DNA of 64,000 nt from Breviolum minutum Mf 1.05b.01 (Eukaryota; Sar; Dinophyceae; Suessiales; Symbiodiniaceae), in NCBI GenBank assembly GCA_000507305.1, contig DF241091.1, positions 1 to 64,000 of the forward strand. Direction: 5' to 3'. The translations under genes were made by a program, and so were the position numbers. This document shows positions 46,095-58,626 of this stretch, one piece after another (the first letter of the stretch is position 1; every line of letters starts with the position of its first letter). The notes beneath the pieces were generated by a model. It saw nothing but the letters and a program-made list of their open reading frames with translations, did no database searches and was not told the DNA's origin.

Positions 46095-49000
46095 CTAACG
46101 CTTGCGTGCTGGGAACTCCTTCATGAAAGTATCATATGAGCGGCTGGCAAAACTCAATACAACTGGGGAGCTCTCTGGGACATAGGTATCGTTTTTCGTA
46201 GTTCGCTTTTTTGTTTTACAGTGTTTGGGGCATGTGCGTATGATATGGTAATAAATGAGTCAGAAATATAGATTAAATTGAATTGTAATTGTCTGTGTTC
46301 ATGGCCATTTGGGCTTTCAATTCCTGTTTTTTGGCGTCTTTTGGGCCTTGATTTTTTTCTTTTGGGTTTCTTGGGACAGGATGGATTTGTGAGGATTTTT
46401 GTACCAGAAGTGTATCGCTAAGGTATCGCTTCGGGTATCGCTTTGAGACTGGCGAGAATGTGGAAAAAAAAGAACAATTCCAAGCTTTGCACACAAACAT
46501 GAATGAACTAATTGCATTTCAAGACATTGCAAGGTATCGCTTTTGGTAGTTCACCATATCGCTTTCCATGGTTTGGAGCCCCTTTCAAGAAAAAAGAGCG
46601 CCTCACAAGAAGACTCCTACATGAAGAGTTTAGCCGGTTTCTCATATCATGTTCCTTTTGGCGGATTTCAATTTCCAGCTGTTTTCTTTACATTACCAAA
46701 AACTAACATAGCGGTTTTCTTTACATTTCGCGCTTTTTCGGAGACGATTCCTTCCTTTTGAGAGGGTGAAGTGTGAAGTTTTAGGGATGGTAGAAGGTAT
46801 AACGCAAAAACAAAAACAATCCGTACTGTTGATGGAAGAAATCCTGCACCACCTGGGATGTATCTATGAAATATTAAAACTCTGTAGATAATGGGATAAA
46901 CTACCAACCTCAACTGGTTAGCCGGATTTCTTCCATCAACAGTAGTAATCATGATTTCATCCCTCCCTCACCAGCCCCACAATTTTCTGCTGAATTTTCA
47001 CCTGTGAAGCGATATCAAAGAGACTTCTTCTCAAGTCTAAGAGACCTTGGGTTTTTAAGAACGAACGATTCAACCATCCTCACTTCTTCGTTCACCAAAC
47101 CTTTTTGGTTGAAAGAATATGGGTGTTTCCAAAAAAAGGGGTACCCCAAAATCAAATAGATGGTTTATAATGGAAAACCCTATTAAAATGGATGATTTGG
47201 GGGTACCACTATTTTCGGAAACATCCATATCCCGCCAGAAAGCTCATGTCCGCTACAAAGTTCATGTTTGAAACGGCACAAATGAAGTTTAAGAGTCCGT
47301 CTTTTGCTTCTCTATCGGGATGATGGCAAGTGGCAGGTTGGATGAATGAAAAAAAAGAAGAACGTCAACCGGAAAGACATCCAGAAAAAAATCACAATCG
47401 AGCACCTTCCCAGGAACTACCCTCCCCAAATCTAACAAAGCACATAGGAAGTTCGATTATTTTCATGGTATTTAGCTGGTATATAATACATGAGGAAAGT
47501 GTCGCTAATGTTTAATTACCAAGTATGTAATGGCAATGAGACGGGGTATACCATTCAAAAAATACGGGAATTTAAGGTACCCCCCCCCCCCAATGCCACC
47601 AATGGTTAATAGTCCCGGAATAAGGCCTTATTTTTTTTTGGGGGGGGGTAGCAGCTGGAGGGGGAGGTACCTTAAATTCCTATGATAAAAAACACGCAAA
47701 TCGTATCTAAAAATGATCTTGACATCTTCACCGTAGGACTGTAGCTCCGTTGTCATAGATGAGTCAAGCATCCTTTGCCGCGAAGGCCTTTTGCCCAACA
47801 CCTGCGACTACTGGGCTGAAGAAATGGCACTGAATGCTACCACAAGGCATTCAGGACATTCCACCCCAACTGGCATGTAGAAACACGATTGGGAATATAT
47901 GGAGGGGTGTAGTAGTGTGGTATGTATATATCAAGTCTTAAATACTGCTAACAAGAAATCCATGCAATTCAAATAATGGTGCAATGTCTGGCTGATATGC
48001 CTGAAATTGAACATTCGTAGAACCATGCTGAAAACTATGGAAAAACACCAATAAACAGGGGGCCGCTTTCAAACCAAACCACCCTTTGAACCAACAGTTT
48101 CACCACGACGTTTTTTCGGAACTCCATCTTACGGCTTTCGGAAGTTGTTCCCCATCCCGCTTCCTCCGCACCTGACGGTCCAAACCGTATCGAAGGCGCC
48201 CATGAAGCCACGCGAACATCCTTCACCCATGGGCCAGAAGGGTTCACGCAAGGCATCACCAGCGAAGAACACGGGCAAGGCGTCATCCTTGGGTGATGGA
48301 CCAAATGGTGGGGTGGACGTGAGGACCCCCCAAAACCCATGGAAAAATGCAGGTTTTTTTTTCAACCCCTGTATATATTGGTTATAACATAAATAACCCC
48401 CTAAAAAGGAAGGTTTTGGGGGGTTCCCATGGTAGTTATTTTTGTTGCAAGTAAAGATGAACGTTAACAATAACAATTAATCATATCTGGTATGTGGACC
48501 AGCTTAGATGTTGGCACAATGAGTACTCACAATTGAATGAGCTTCAACTGGAGCAAGATGATTAGCTAGATTGACGGGATCGTTTTTCTTGCTTGCTTTG
48601 ATTGAAGAAGGCCAGCAAAAAAAAACATTGAGGAAGAAAACACATCTTCTAGGTGGTGTCTTCAAACCATGGTTTCCAAGTATCAATCGCTTGGCAAAGC
48701 AATACCTCTTCCAAATGTGAAAAGCAATTGCCAGCTGGGCGAATGAATCAGGGGAAAATGATCATAGTTCATCAATCCAACCCTTGAATAGTGGATTGGG
48801 CACCCTAGATTTGTCTTATTTCGATTCGAGATGATTGCCCACAGCTGGAGAATCAACAGTTCTATTATATCCATTCAATCCATTCAATCCATTCATTTCA
48901 AACAAACCAATCAAATTCATCCATTTTTTTTTGCTTCAGATTTGGGTTTGAACTCAACCAAACCCACTTGACCCCCATCCAGCCATCCATCCAGCCATCC

Positions 49001-50921
49001 TTTACAGCAACAATCTGTCAAGCTACAAAGAGGTACAAGGGTTGCGAGAGCCAAGTCAGATCCTGGGGCTGAGATTTACTTCCCTCCCTGGGATTTTCCC
49101 AGCAGATATTCCAGACTTGAGTTGAGTTTACCCATCCATGACTTTAGGGTGCGACGAAAACTGGACCAGTTTCCGAAAAAAAGGGGAAATTTGACATAAT
49201 TTGACTGTAGCTTAAGTATACCTAAAATCCCCAAATGGCCACTATTTTTGAAGGTCAATTCTCCAAAACAAGACCTTTTCCATCCAAAACAAGGGTAAAT
49301 TTGCATTCTAGGTATATATATATATATTTAGATAGAGATATGTGATTAACTCGAAGGAAAATGAAATAAGGTCATTGATATCCAAATATCACAAAACACT
49401 ACTAAACCAAACTGAAACCATGCATGTCATGCAAGGTTGTGTGAGGCGGCTACAAATGACCAAAATGGAAGGGATGGTTGCGAGTCGCATATCGTTTTGT
49501 GTTGCAGTATGCAATCGTAGAGTCGTAGAGGCCAGCTACCATTGTCAAGTACTGTCAGCATGCAACATAAATTATGACAGTATATAATTATCAGCTATCA
49601 TCTTCAACCAACTCCGCAACTATCTTGAAACACCAAAAATGTCTTCACAAATGATGCTAAGGAATTGAATTAATGATTCTTTGCCACCTCGTTCATCTTA
49701 GCAGTTCGTGATTTCCCGCGTGTTGTTCTTCGCCAAGGAACAGCATGGTACGAGAAAATGGACATTGCAGGACGACCCAATGGATCCACAGCCACTGCCC
49801 TCCGATCGAAAACAACTTTGCTGCAAAAAGTCGTGGTGGTAGGGGATCACCAGTTGACAGTTGAGGTTGGTAGTTTATTCTACTATTTGCAGGGTTTGGG
49901 ATACATCCAAACGGTGGTTGGCCTTGGGGATTTCTGAACCATCAACAGTTTCTCTATAGCGATGTTTAAACAGACCATCCCCAAAGGGATTCTTAGATAC
50001 CGGAATAAGGAAAGAAATCTTTGCTTCCGGAACAAACTGGTCCACTATATGCGATATCTTCCAGCTTTTTAAGACGTCATAAATCAAAACATTGATATAT
50101 CACCCAAAGCATCCCTCCCAGCTGTGACTTCAAGCTATCCTAAAGCAACCTGGAGGTTTCCCACCCAGTAGCAGTCACCACCAGGATATCCAGGAGTGTT
50201 TTATTTTAAGATCCAGGGATCCCCATCAACCTTCACCCAATCCACGGCAGAACTGGGATTCCGGAAGCATTTTTCCAAAATCTATCGAGGTCCCGTTTTC
50301 GAACTCGGGAGTTTTGGTTTGTCCACAATCCAATAAAGCAAGATGTAGTTGGGATGCTCCCTATTCATCAACGTTTTTGGAGACCAACTGCTTCAGCTCA
50401 AGATTACAATTAAATTAAATGTCGCCTGTCTGCCCTACTCCCAGTAAGTACAATAAGTCATTCTTAAACCGTATAGCATTGAGTGTACACAGTGCTATAC
50501 ATGCGAAAAAAACCAACCAATAATATTCTTATCTATCTGGGTGAAGGATCATGTTGGCAAAACCTGCATTGCTATGCTATACTGGCTATACTTCTTCGGA
50601 ACAATTTGTTTTTCTTTTTGTAGCTCAGGTTTTCTGAGGGGAAAGCATATCAACAAGATCTCGTAATTGTTTCTCCCTACACACTTGAAAACCCCTAACC
50701 ACGAAGAACAAGACCATCTATCTCTTTGGTTATCCCGGTATCCATGTTGAAATACTAGTAGGTGCACCACCATCCTGATTTTTTCAGGATCTCATTGGGG
50801 ATCCTGGTCCAACAGGAGCAAGCCTCGCCCCTTCCATCGTCACCCCCAACCTTCGCTTCCAAAAATTTCGTGGTAGGTCAAGACCGAACGCACCATCGAA
50901 TTCCTTGTGAATTTGACGCAC
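46095..50921 (-). CDS. MICAL-like FAD monooxygenase, partial gene with 3' end
   Basis: Exon 48287-48133 encodes [20 protein letters not shown] followed by [12 protein letters not shown], closely matching the GDAL-EPFWP-x-G-x-ARGF segment that closes the FAD site in MICAL proteins. Exon 49820-49688 ([17 protein letters not shown]) fits the segment just upstream in that family, and exon 50921-50851 ([17 protein letters not shown]) resembles the one before it. Exon about 50060-49972 lies between. Phases join for 49820 to 48133. The protein then diverges; exon 46448 downwards and the terminal exon 46205-46095 ([23 protein letters not shown]) are assigned by position. MICALs use FAD and NADPH to oxidise actin methionines; whether this protein does so is unknown. 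The N-terminal dinucleotide fold was not found. Intron 49821-49971 holds an ILE-1 element. Confidence 0.6.
46824..46946. mobile_element. ILE-1 copy
   Basis: Arms GTACTGTTGATGGAAGAAAT and ATTTCTTCCATCAACAGTA; flanks look non-coding. Confidence 0.7.
47119..47230. repeat. FB-6 foldback
   Basis: Same family; a 6-base insertion lies in the left half. Confidence 0.72.
47572..47682. repeat. Foldback, AATAAGGCC family
   Basis: Arms AATTTAAGGTACC and GGTACCTTAAATT enclosing poly-C and poly-G runs. Confidence 0.6.
49821..49971 (-). mobile_element. ILE-1 element in a MICAL-gene intron
   Basis: The element (about 49860-49952) has one full arm CTGTTGATGGTTCAG; the intron ends TTTTTGCAG. The exact donor (GTTTAA) is inferred from phase. 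Confidence 0.5.
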
Positions 50922-52596
50922 CTGCGACACCAAAGACCCCCTCTTGACACAACAAATTGGAGAAGTAATGGCAGCAGCGTTTGAATCCGAAAAGAAAGAA
51001 CGTATATCATCAAACAACACACAAAAGAAACTTCACACTAAGCTTTTTACTTTGCAGTTGCACATGTTAGTAAAGTAGGTCATGTTGATATTATGACACC
51101 GGCAGCAATACAAAATCCCCCTTTACACCAAGCAATGTAGGACTGCCACTTTTTAGGCTTTTCCTCTGGTTTTCCGCAGGTCACACAAAAAATAGGTGTG
51201 TCTCAAAATGATTGACATCTAAGAACACGGGTATGATTGAAGGTGGTGGTTTCCTGCTAAAACCCAGAATTTTGGGAAAACTTAGTAGGCCCTTGAGTCG
51301 GTGAGGCCTAGTTTCAAGGTTTACAACCAAAAAGCTCTGGAAGTAAAAGAAAAATATGTCCATTTTCGTACATCCTAAGTGATACAAGATTTTGTACAAC
51401 GAAGCACAAAATGAGGCGATTTATCTATGAAAGCACCATATGTTTGCTCCGGGGGTTTGGTGGCTATATTTTACCCAGCTCAGCTATAAAACATCACATT
51501 CCCTATTTCTGGATACCCCAAATCCCACAATCTCAACTCGTGTTTGCTCACCATGGTTGCTTGCCTCCTCAGCATACATTTCCACCACCTGGTGATTTGT
51601 TGAGATCACAGAGTCTTGGAAGAAAATCTCTTCGCGAATCAAATTTTAAAGGTAAAAAATGCCAACGACGAAACTCTCCCATGACTTCACAAAGAGTGCC
51701 CACCAAACAAAATCTTAGCACCGGTAGTGTTCACTTGGGGATTTTCACTCATCCCGACTTGGTGGTGATTGCACTACTTTTCAATAGATAGTTTTACTCA
51801 TCCCAAGAGGTTAATTCACTGGAAAAGTTCTGGCTACTTTTAATCATCAGCTAGTAAAACGTCTAAGAAAAATCATGCAAATGCGTGCTGACAAACGTCA
51901 CCACAGCAGCCTTGTTCTTGTCACAATTTCCCTTATAATCTTATAATTCCCATACTGCTGCAGAGGATTCATTCAGTCGTTTCTTTGCCTGATGCAATTC
52001 GCACCATTTAGAATCTGGATATACCGATACCTGATTATCAATGCTTAGGACCTAGAAACCCGACTGGGATTGTGAAAGCATGATCCAGCCTAGCCCCCCC
52101 AATCACATCCAAAAGAGATAGGTCATTTGGTATTTAGGTCTCATGCTGACATTGCCCCTTTGCGTGCACGAACAAAGTGATTTCTTGTTGGTAACTCCTC
52201 AACTCGAGAACAAATGACCCTGCAAAAAGGACCTCTGGTATCACCGACAAAACTTCAGAGATTAATTTCCCTCAGATGAAATCCTCGTGCGGATTCCAGT
52301 TCCCCTGCCTGCCGTCCCAAATCCTCCAAATATTCCTGATTCACATTCTTCAAGTCCTCGAAAAATACACACAGTGTAAGAAGTGTGAAGGGCAGAAGGT
52401 GAAGGGAAAACCAAGCGAGGCCTTTCTATGTCTAAAGACTTGAGCTGATGAAAATCTCTAATAGTGACTCATCATCCGGTATTCATTGATCTTTAGAAGA
52501 AAAACGTGGCAAAAAAGAAAGCAACAACCTGTTCTGACAGTCAATTTTCCTGCTATACCCGGGGCTATACCCCCCTTTTTGAGTTAAACTGCTCAC

Positions 52597-52657
52597 TTTC
52601 AGGGTGCCCTTCATCAACCGAAAGAAAACACAACAAATTTCCCAACCAAGAATGAAA
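52597..52657 (-). CDS. Exon starting at an ILE-1 end
   Basis: One nucleotide plus 20 codons (FILGWEICCVFFRLMKGTLK) between CCATGAACAG, the terminal repeat of the ILE-1 copy at 52658-52767, and a consensus donor GTGAGC. Hydrophobic and Cys-containing. A second open frame exists. It may be part of the gene running into the MICAL-like exons. Confidence 0.45.
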
Positions 52658-52767
52658 CTGTTCATGGAAGAAATCCGGTAAACTCACCAGTTTGAGGTTG
52701 GTAGCTTCTCCCATTGTTTACAGGGTTTTTTACATGCCAGGTGCAGGATTTCTTCCAGCAACAGTAA
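52658..52767. mobile_element. ILE-1 copy
   Basis: Arms CTGTTCATGGAAGAAATCC and GGATTTCTTCCAGCAACAG; forms the 3' splice site of exon 52657-52597. Confidence 0.65.
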
Positions 52768-53216
52768 GAATCCTAACACCCAGGCCCTCTTTAAACCCAA
52801 TACAGTTCCTGTCACCGGAAAAGGAATGATGATTGTAGGACATCGGTGATTAGCATTGATTAACCAACTTCAAAACTTGAGGTAGCCTAGCTAACCTGGA
52901 AACCGTGGGTACGTAGGGACTATCCCATGACTCTGTGCAAGAAAAGTTGACACCAATGGTACACAGCTGAAATCTGTCTTCAGCAGCCTGCCATTTCTCG
53001 GGATTTTTGTATTGAAATCAATGAAATCATTGCAATTGAGACATACCCATCCGTTTTTCTATTTTTTAGTAAAATTGGATCATCTCCCCGAGTAGGGTAG
53101 AAAACAAAACATGCTTGAAACCACCAGCAACCAGGACCTGGACATATATGCACGTAAGTTGCATGACGCCCTTCATGTTTTACACCCTCTCAAACAGGGG
53201 AAATGGACACTCTGAC

Positions 53217-53452
53217 GTGGCTGGCTTTGCCACTTCCCCCTTTTCCTCAGCCCCTCAGCCTCATTGGTCACAACTTCATGCTTCTGCAAAACACTGAGAT
53301 CCACAGTCATGATGAAGTAGTGCGTCTCACCTGTTCCACCAAAACACTGCTTTGCATGTTTGTCGATCTTGATCCATCCCAAGAACGATGATCAGGTAAT
53401 AATCTCACTGTTTTGATATGACCTATATGAATGACGCGTTTTTCTAGGTGTC

Positions 53453-53521
<69 letters not shown>

Positions 53522-53610
53522 TGGTGTTGTTGTTGTTGTTGTTGCTGTTGTTGTTGTTGTTGTTGTTGTTGTTGGAGGAAACTGAATACAACCAATGTTG
53601 CGTTAACAAT
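53217..53610 (-). CDS. Two exons, the first possibly including a poly-Asn/Ser tract
   Basis: Exon 53403-53331 (LLPDHRSWDGSRSTNMQSSV, donor GTGAGA) and exon 53283-53217 (KHEVVTNEAEGLRKRGKWQS, acceptor GTTTTGCAG, donor GTCAGA) join in phase 0 across a 47-nt intron. Upstream of 53403 the same frame stays open through the AAC/AGC repeat at 53455-53575 and would encode a long Asn run with a Ser block, so the first exon may extend to about 53610. If the AG at 53404 is the true acceptor, the repeat is intronic. Confidence 0.52.
53455..53575. repeat. GTT/GCT trinucleotide array
   Basis: GTT, GCT and GTT blocks; on the minus strand AAC/AGC, in frame with exon 53403-53331. Confidence 0.85.
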
Positions 53611-53778
53611 AACTTATATATGTGATCAACAATCCTTGAGCACACACCATGCAATTAAAACATTCCCGACATAAATGCAAATAAAATCTGCTTCACGCCC
53701 AACTGAAAATCATAATACATAGTTTATACATATAGGTTTCATGCATTTCTCGGATTTCCAATCTAGTTATCACGACGT

Positions 53779-53960
53779 CCCATAGCATCCATGGGACTGG
53801 TATTTCTACCTACATTTACCATAAAAATCAACTATATGGGTGTTTCCAAAAATAGGGGTACCCCCAAATCATCCATTTTAATGAGCTTTTCATGTTAAAC
53901 CATCCATTTTGGGGTACCACCATTTAAGGAAACACCCACATAGATGCCATGGATCTTATC
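53779..53960. repeat. FB-6 inserted inside an FB-5 foldback
   Basis: The left FB-5 half (CCCATAGCATCCATGGGACT to ATAAAAATCAAC, 53779-53834) and the right FB-5 end (ATGCCATGGATCTTATC, from 53943) are separated by a complete FB-6 copy at about 53836-53942. Confidence 0.65.
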
Positions 53961-54865
53961 ACCTCAAAAAACCCACCGGTTTTTTTCCACGGAACTTTCT
54001 TCCCTCCAGAAACCTTGGAGGTAAATCAATCTCTTCACCAAGGGGATCTCATCTGATGTAAATCCACGTGGGCATTCCTCATCTCAAACTGCCATACCAA
54101 CTGGGGTATGTGTGAAAAAGATGCTGTGAAAATCTAAAGAGCTGTGATTTGTTTGAGATATTTTTTCAAGAATGTGACATGAATTTGCCAGTTTATAGTT
54201 TTCTCAGTTTGTGATTCCCATGTTTATGCTTTTGGAACCCTCAAATCGCTGAGTTCTTTTTGTTAAGCTTTAACTTAACCCCCGTCACCCGGAAGCCAGA
54301 TACCTAAAGAAAGAAAGGCCTTGATATTGCCTCGTTACAGGCCCATGGTTTTCATTTCATTCATGATTTATGAATCAACGTTGCTGAAACCTGGGGAAAG
54401 GTGGCACGAGGTGACCATAGATTCTATTTGGCCTTCATGGTTAAACTCTGGAAAAGGTAGCCAAATCTTGACTTTTTGGGATGTTACTGGATATACTATA
54501 TCCAGCCATGGTTATGTCATGAGTTGTCAAAATCATTGAGTTCATGCCATCATGATCATCATGCTAATATCGTTAAAGACTGAGTTCTAGACTAGGTAAA
54601 ATGGAAAATATATAGATCAATTGATGCTGGTTTCCAATGGACGAAAAAACAATCCAGAAAACTGGCAAACCGATTCAAGACTGAAGTCTTTCGATATAAA
54701 CTTACCTTACAACAGGTTTCATTTTGAATGGAACATAACCCCCCCAAAATTCAACGATTTGTTTCAGCAAATCCCAGATGCGAACTTTGTCTCTTAAGCA
54801 ATTTTAGGCCACAGAGTGAAAGGGTTCCTGAAATCTTTGGGAAAACTTTGGGAATCAACTCTTAC

Positions 54866-54935
54866 TTCAAATAGAATTCTGTTCTTCGTGCTGTCGAACA
54901 CGTACCTCGACCTATATTGCATGATGTCAAAGAAG
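54866..54935 (-). CDS. Exon, unknown protein
   Basis: One nucleotide plus 23 codons reading FFDIMQYRSRYVFDSTKN and ILFE, with a consensus donor GTAAGA. The acceptor (CTGACTGAG) is weak. Phase 2 fits the upstream exon at 56624-56707. The plus-strand frame over this site is a shadow. Confidence 0.5.
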
Positions 54936-56623
54936 CTCAGTCAGGTAAAAATTACTTGCTGGTCACTGTTGGTGGTTTACTCTTTTGGGAAAGTTGTTGA
55001 TGAACCAAATGGATGGAAAATTACATGTCGGGATAACAGTAAACCAACAATTTGCAACCACAATCAACCTTTTGACCATTGGCTGATTTACTAGAAGAAA
55101 CTGCTTCAACATAATCATCGTTACAGTGTCCAATATCAACTCCTGGATCTCGATAAACATCCTGGTATATGAGTATATTTCAATATATTTCATATCCATT
55201 ATAGCATCTACTATACATTTGACAATAATCTAAAATAATGTATATATATATATAATTGACGCATATATCAGACTACTACAATACACCAAGTTTATTAACT
55301 CAAAATTGCAAATTGTCAAGCACAAATCACACATACTTCAAAAAAATGGAAAAAAATCCCTCCTTTTCACTGGCTTCACTGGGAAAAAATCAAACATCTC
55401 ATCATCTTTTGGGCCCCAAGGGTCGGCCAACAAACGATCTTCCAACTCCTTGTGATTTTGGAAGTTGATCACCTCGCCGGAGGATGAGTTGGTAAAGGGG
55501 AAGTTTACAGGAACAAAAACGTAAACGGAAGCAGGGTTTCACTAATTAAATTCAGTGAAGATGCCGAATCAACCAAGATTGCCTTGTTGTGTTCGGTTTT
55601 TTCTTCAAATATGAATATCCAACAACAAACATAAAGGCCCCGAGGATACAATGTCATTCATCACACAGAACAGATTTGACTTTTAGGTACTTCTCATTGG
55701 GATTTGAACATCATCCTTTAAAAAGAAACCGGTACCAACACACAATTCTTCCTGCATACCTTTGAACAAGTTGTCTAAAGGACGTTCAAGAGGAAAGGAT
55801 AAATTTTCCCAACTGGTGCATCTTTTTACAGCCTCAATGTGCCATCATTTTATCTTCGCACCTGGAAGTTGAACGAGAAAGTCAAGACCATCAAAAGCCA
55901 TGAATTTAAAAATAATCCCCACAAAGGTTCTTTGGCTGAAAAATGACCCCCACTTTTTACCAACCCCACCATTAAAAACATGAATGATTTCATGTTGATT
56001 TCATTATTGACTTGTGTACGTTACCGAAAAAATAATTTCCGAATTAGTACCCCAATTTGGGTCATCAATATCACCACATTAACATCGACAAATCCAACCG
56101 AGGATCTACAGCTATCTCAGATCGGGGTTCCTCCTTTCGACCATCTGCACGGACTCGAGATAGACCCAAGTGCTCAGCTACCCTCGGTTAAAATCATCGA
56201 GGACGTTTTGTTCTGAACACAAATTACCCCAAATAAAATCTACTTGACTGGTCACTTGTATAAGGTGACAATCAGTGATTAACCAACCCATGTTAGCCCG
56301 TGCTAACCTGTGTGGCAACCGGCAAAACCCCTTTCGACTGGTGGATACCGGACCCCAAAAGTGAGGACAACAAATACCTTCCATCTCGTTTTTGCTCCAA
56401 GAAATGTGAGATTCTGCGAAGTGTGGAAACGGAAGCAACGAAAAAAAAAAAAACAGGAACAAATCATTTCAGAAAAGGGTTTCGATTCCCGCAATCAGGG
56501 GTGAATGGTATGGATTTTCTCTGGTCACATGTCCCAAACCTACTGGAGAGTAGTTGCTGGTTTGTGAGATGGATGGCTGTAATTGTCTGTCACTGTGGAA
56601 CCCTAAGCCAAAGTTCCCCCAAC

Positions 56624-56854
56624 CTGGCAGTCCTGTTTTGACATGGGAAAATGAGATTCAGTCCCTGACGTTGACTTGGTGGTATTGAAAAGAAAGAACT
56701 TGTACCCCTGAAAATGAAAAACAACTTGTTAAAAAATGATGCTTGGAAAATTGTTTTCCTTTTCAAATGGTCTGTTTCAGGGGTTGTGTTAAACTTCCTG
56801 ACAAATCGCTCTTTCCAATTGTCCATTTCGTATGTGTTCCATCATCAAAAGTCG
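56624..56854 (-). CDS. Two exons joined across an ILE-2 intron
   Basis: Exon 56854-56803 (TFDDGTHTKWTIGKSDL, acceptor ACCGCTGTAG) and exon 56707-56624 (GTSSFFSIPPSQRQGLNLI and CQNRTA, donor GTTGGG). The intron 56708-56802 is 95 nt, starts GTCAGG and ends at TTTTCATTTTCAG, the terminus of an ILE-2 copy. Phase 2 joins exactly. No family recognised. Confidence 0.6.
56708..56802 (-). mobile_element. ILE-2 element forming a 95-nt intron
   Basis: Arms CCCCTGAAAATGAAAAAC and the GGTCTGTTTCAGGGG region; GTCAGG donor and TTTTCAG acceptor join phase 2. Confidence 0.65.
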
Positions 56855-57513
56855 CTACAGCGGTGAAATGGCCATACGTAATAATACATGTATAAATGCA
56901 TGTTCAAACCCGCATTGGAAAAGTATTGATAGTATAATAATTTCTACACACTAGTAAAACAAATGGAGTTTCTGCCATTGCTGATGGCTGGTAAGCAGTG
57001 ATACAAGTCAGTAGCGATCAACTCATAGATTTGGAAACACAACTCAATCGCATTTGCACCTCCCGAAAACAAAGGGTTTGAACCTTGAAATGATATCCAA
57101 AATTGCTTTGGGAAATCTCCTTCTCAACCAGGGTCCCTCCATTTTCAATTTCTATTTTAGGCTATTTTTACAACTTTGTTCTTGAAAATGTGAAAAAAAC
57201 TGTACCCGTGTTCCAAATTTGGTACCCATGGCCATCGCTTGTCTAGAAGCAAAATCCAAAGGGATTGTTTCACAATTGCAAACCTTTTGGCTTTCCATTG
57301 CACTTCTTTTTAGGGATCTCCAAACAGCCAAACAGCATGAAGCAATGGGGACAGTTGTCACAAAAACACGGAGTTTACCCTACCAGCTTTTAGATAAGAG
57401 TAGGAATTCAAAAAAAATGAGCAGTTTGACAATTGGGTGCAAAACAGAACAGCAATCTTAATTTTCTTGTCTGTTAACCCTGTTTTACCACGAGTTGTTA
57501 TGTATACATTCAC

Positions 57514-57639
57514 CATATCTGCATAATTGCAGGTCTTAAGGTGGTCCGTGAATACTGAGTCTCCATGGACACGAAACACTCGACAAACAGGTCCCCTTTC
57601 TTTCTGTTGCTGCAAGAATCTTGCTCTTGCCGCCATCAC
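57514..57639 (-). CDS. Exon, unknown protein
   Basis: Forty-two codons, phase 0/0, acceptor GTGAATCAG followed by G, donor GTGAAT. The peptide starts VMAARARFLQQQKERG and ends VFTDHLKTCNYADM. One of the clearest exons in this part. A further candidate exon lies at 57.15-57.36 kb but its frame is unresolved. Confidence 0.6.
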
Positions 57640-58014
57640 CTGATTCACTTGTTTAAAAAGAATAAAAAAGTGTCTCAACCTTCAAGTTCTGTGTGATTTC
57701 AACGCTGAAACCAGCAAACTTGTGGAAAAAAAACGCAAAATCTACGGTAGAAGCTAACTTGGAAAAAAACCAAAAACAGAAGTAAAACAACAGCTCTAGT
57801 GACTCTAGTGAAGCAACTCAATTGCAACATCAACTCTGTCACAATCTACTGGCGATTCGATGATTGTCTATGGCACTTGGATACCAGTTCTAGATTCTAG
57901 ATATGGACATGTGGTTTCTTTTGACGCGACATTTGACAAAAATCAACTAGAAATGGCCGGAAGCCAATCTTTGCCAGTTTGAGGCTGATCTTTCCTTCTC
58001 AGACCTTTTAGAGG

Positions 58015-58245
58015 ATATATATAATATACAATATATAGTACAATATATAAAACATATGATATAGAAAATATAGTTTATGATAAATAAGATACAATATAAT
58101 ATATAATATATAAAATAAAAATATATCAATATATAATATATAAAATATGATATATATAATGTAAAATAACATAAATAATATAAAATATATAAAATATAGA
58201 ATATAATATATAATACAATACATATATACATATTTAAATATATAA
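58015..58245. repeat. AT-rich cryptic repeat
   Basis: Variants of TATAATATAT without a strict unit. The minus-strand open frames here are Ile/Tyr/Phe-only and not believable proteins. Confidence 0.7.
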
Positions 58246-58626
58246 ATACTTCATCATGTTTCATGGCATGGGCAGTTGTAAATTGAAATTATTGGGGAAG
58301 GACTCCCATTATAACAGCGGAGATTCTGGTGTTCGGAACTTTAATGCTGGCATGTTGGTCCCGTGGTAAGTTTCCAATCTGATAAATATCTTCTGTTTTA
58401 CTAATATTTGAAATATTGGGTCCAGGTACAATGACATCATCCTATGCAGGGGCTACTCCCAATATACCCCAAATTTGAACCACTTCACCTCCTTGCAACA
58501 TTTCATCGTTGGCTTTCATCCAAAGGAGAGGTTACCTTTTTTCGAAACGAAGTGACGTAAATCGAGCTACAAGAAAAGGCATCAGAATATCCCATCCTAC
58601 ATTGTACTGATAGAGTTACTCATGGT

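Larger units (their letters stand above)
46449..48132. other. Intronic stretch with elements only
   Basis: Lies inside the MICAL-like gene. Holds a degenerate ILE-2 (46670-46790), ILE-1, FB-6 and the 47572 foldback. Exons of the gene probably remain undetected here. Confidence 0.45.

Noticed and set aside
51411-51791. 126-codon plus-strand open frame
   Set aside because: No splice chain on the plus strand; possible minus-strand exons in the same place could not be fixed either, so nothing was annotated.
55980-56216. Plus-strand open frame near 56.1 kb
   Set aside because: A minus-strand reading of the same bases (LSTWVYLESVQMVERRN) has better third-position GC; neither has clear splice sites, so it was left out.
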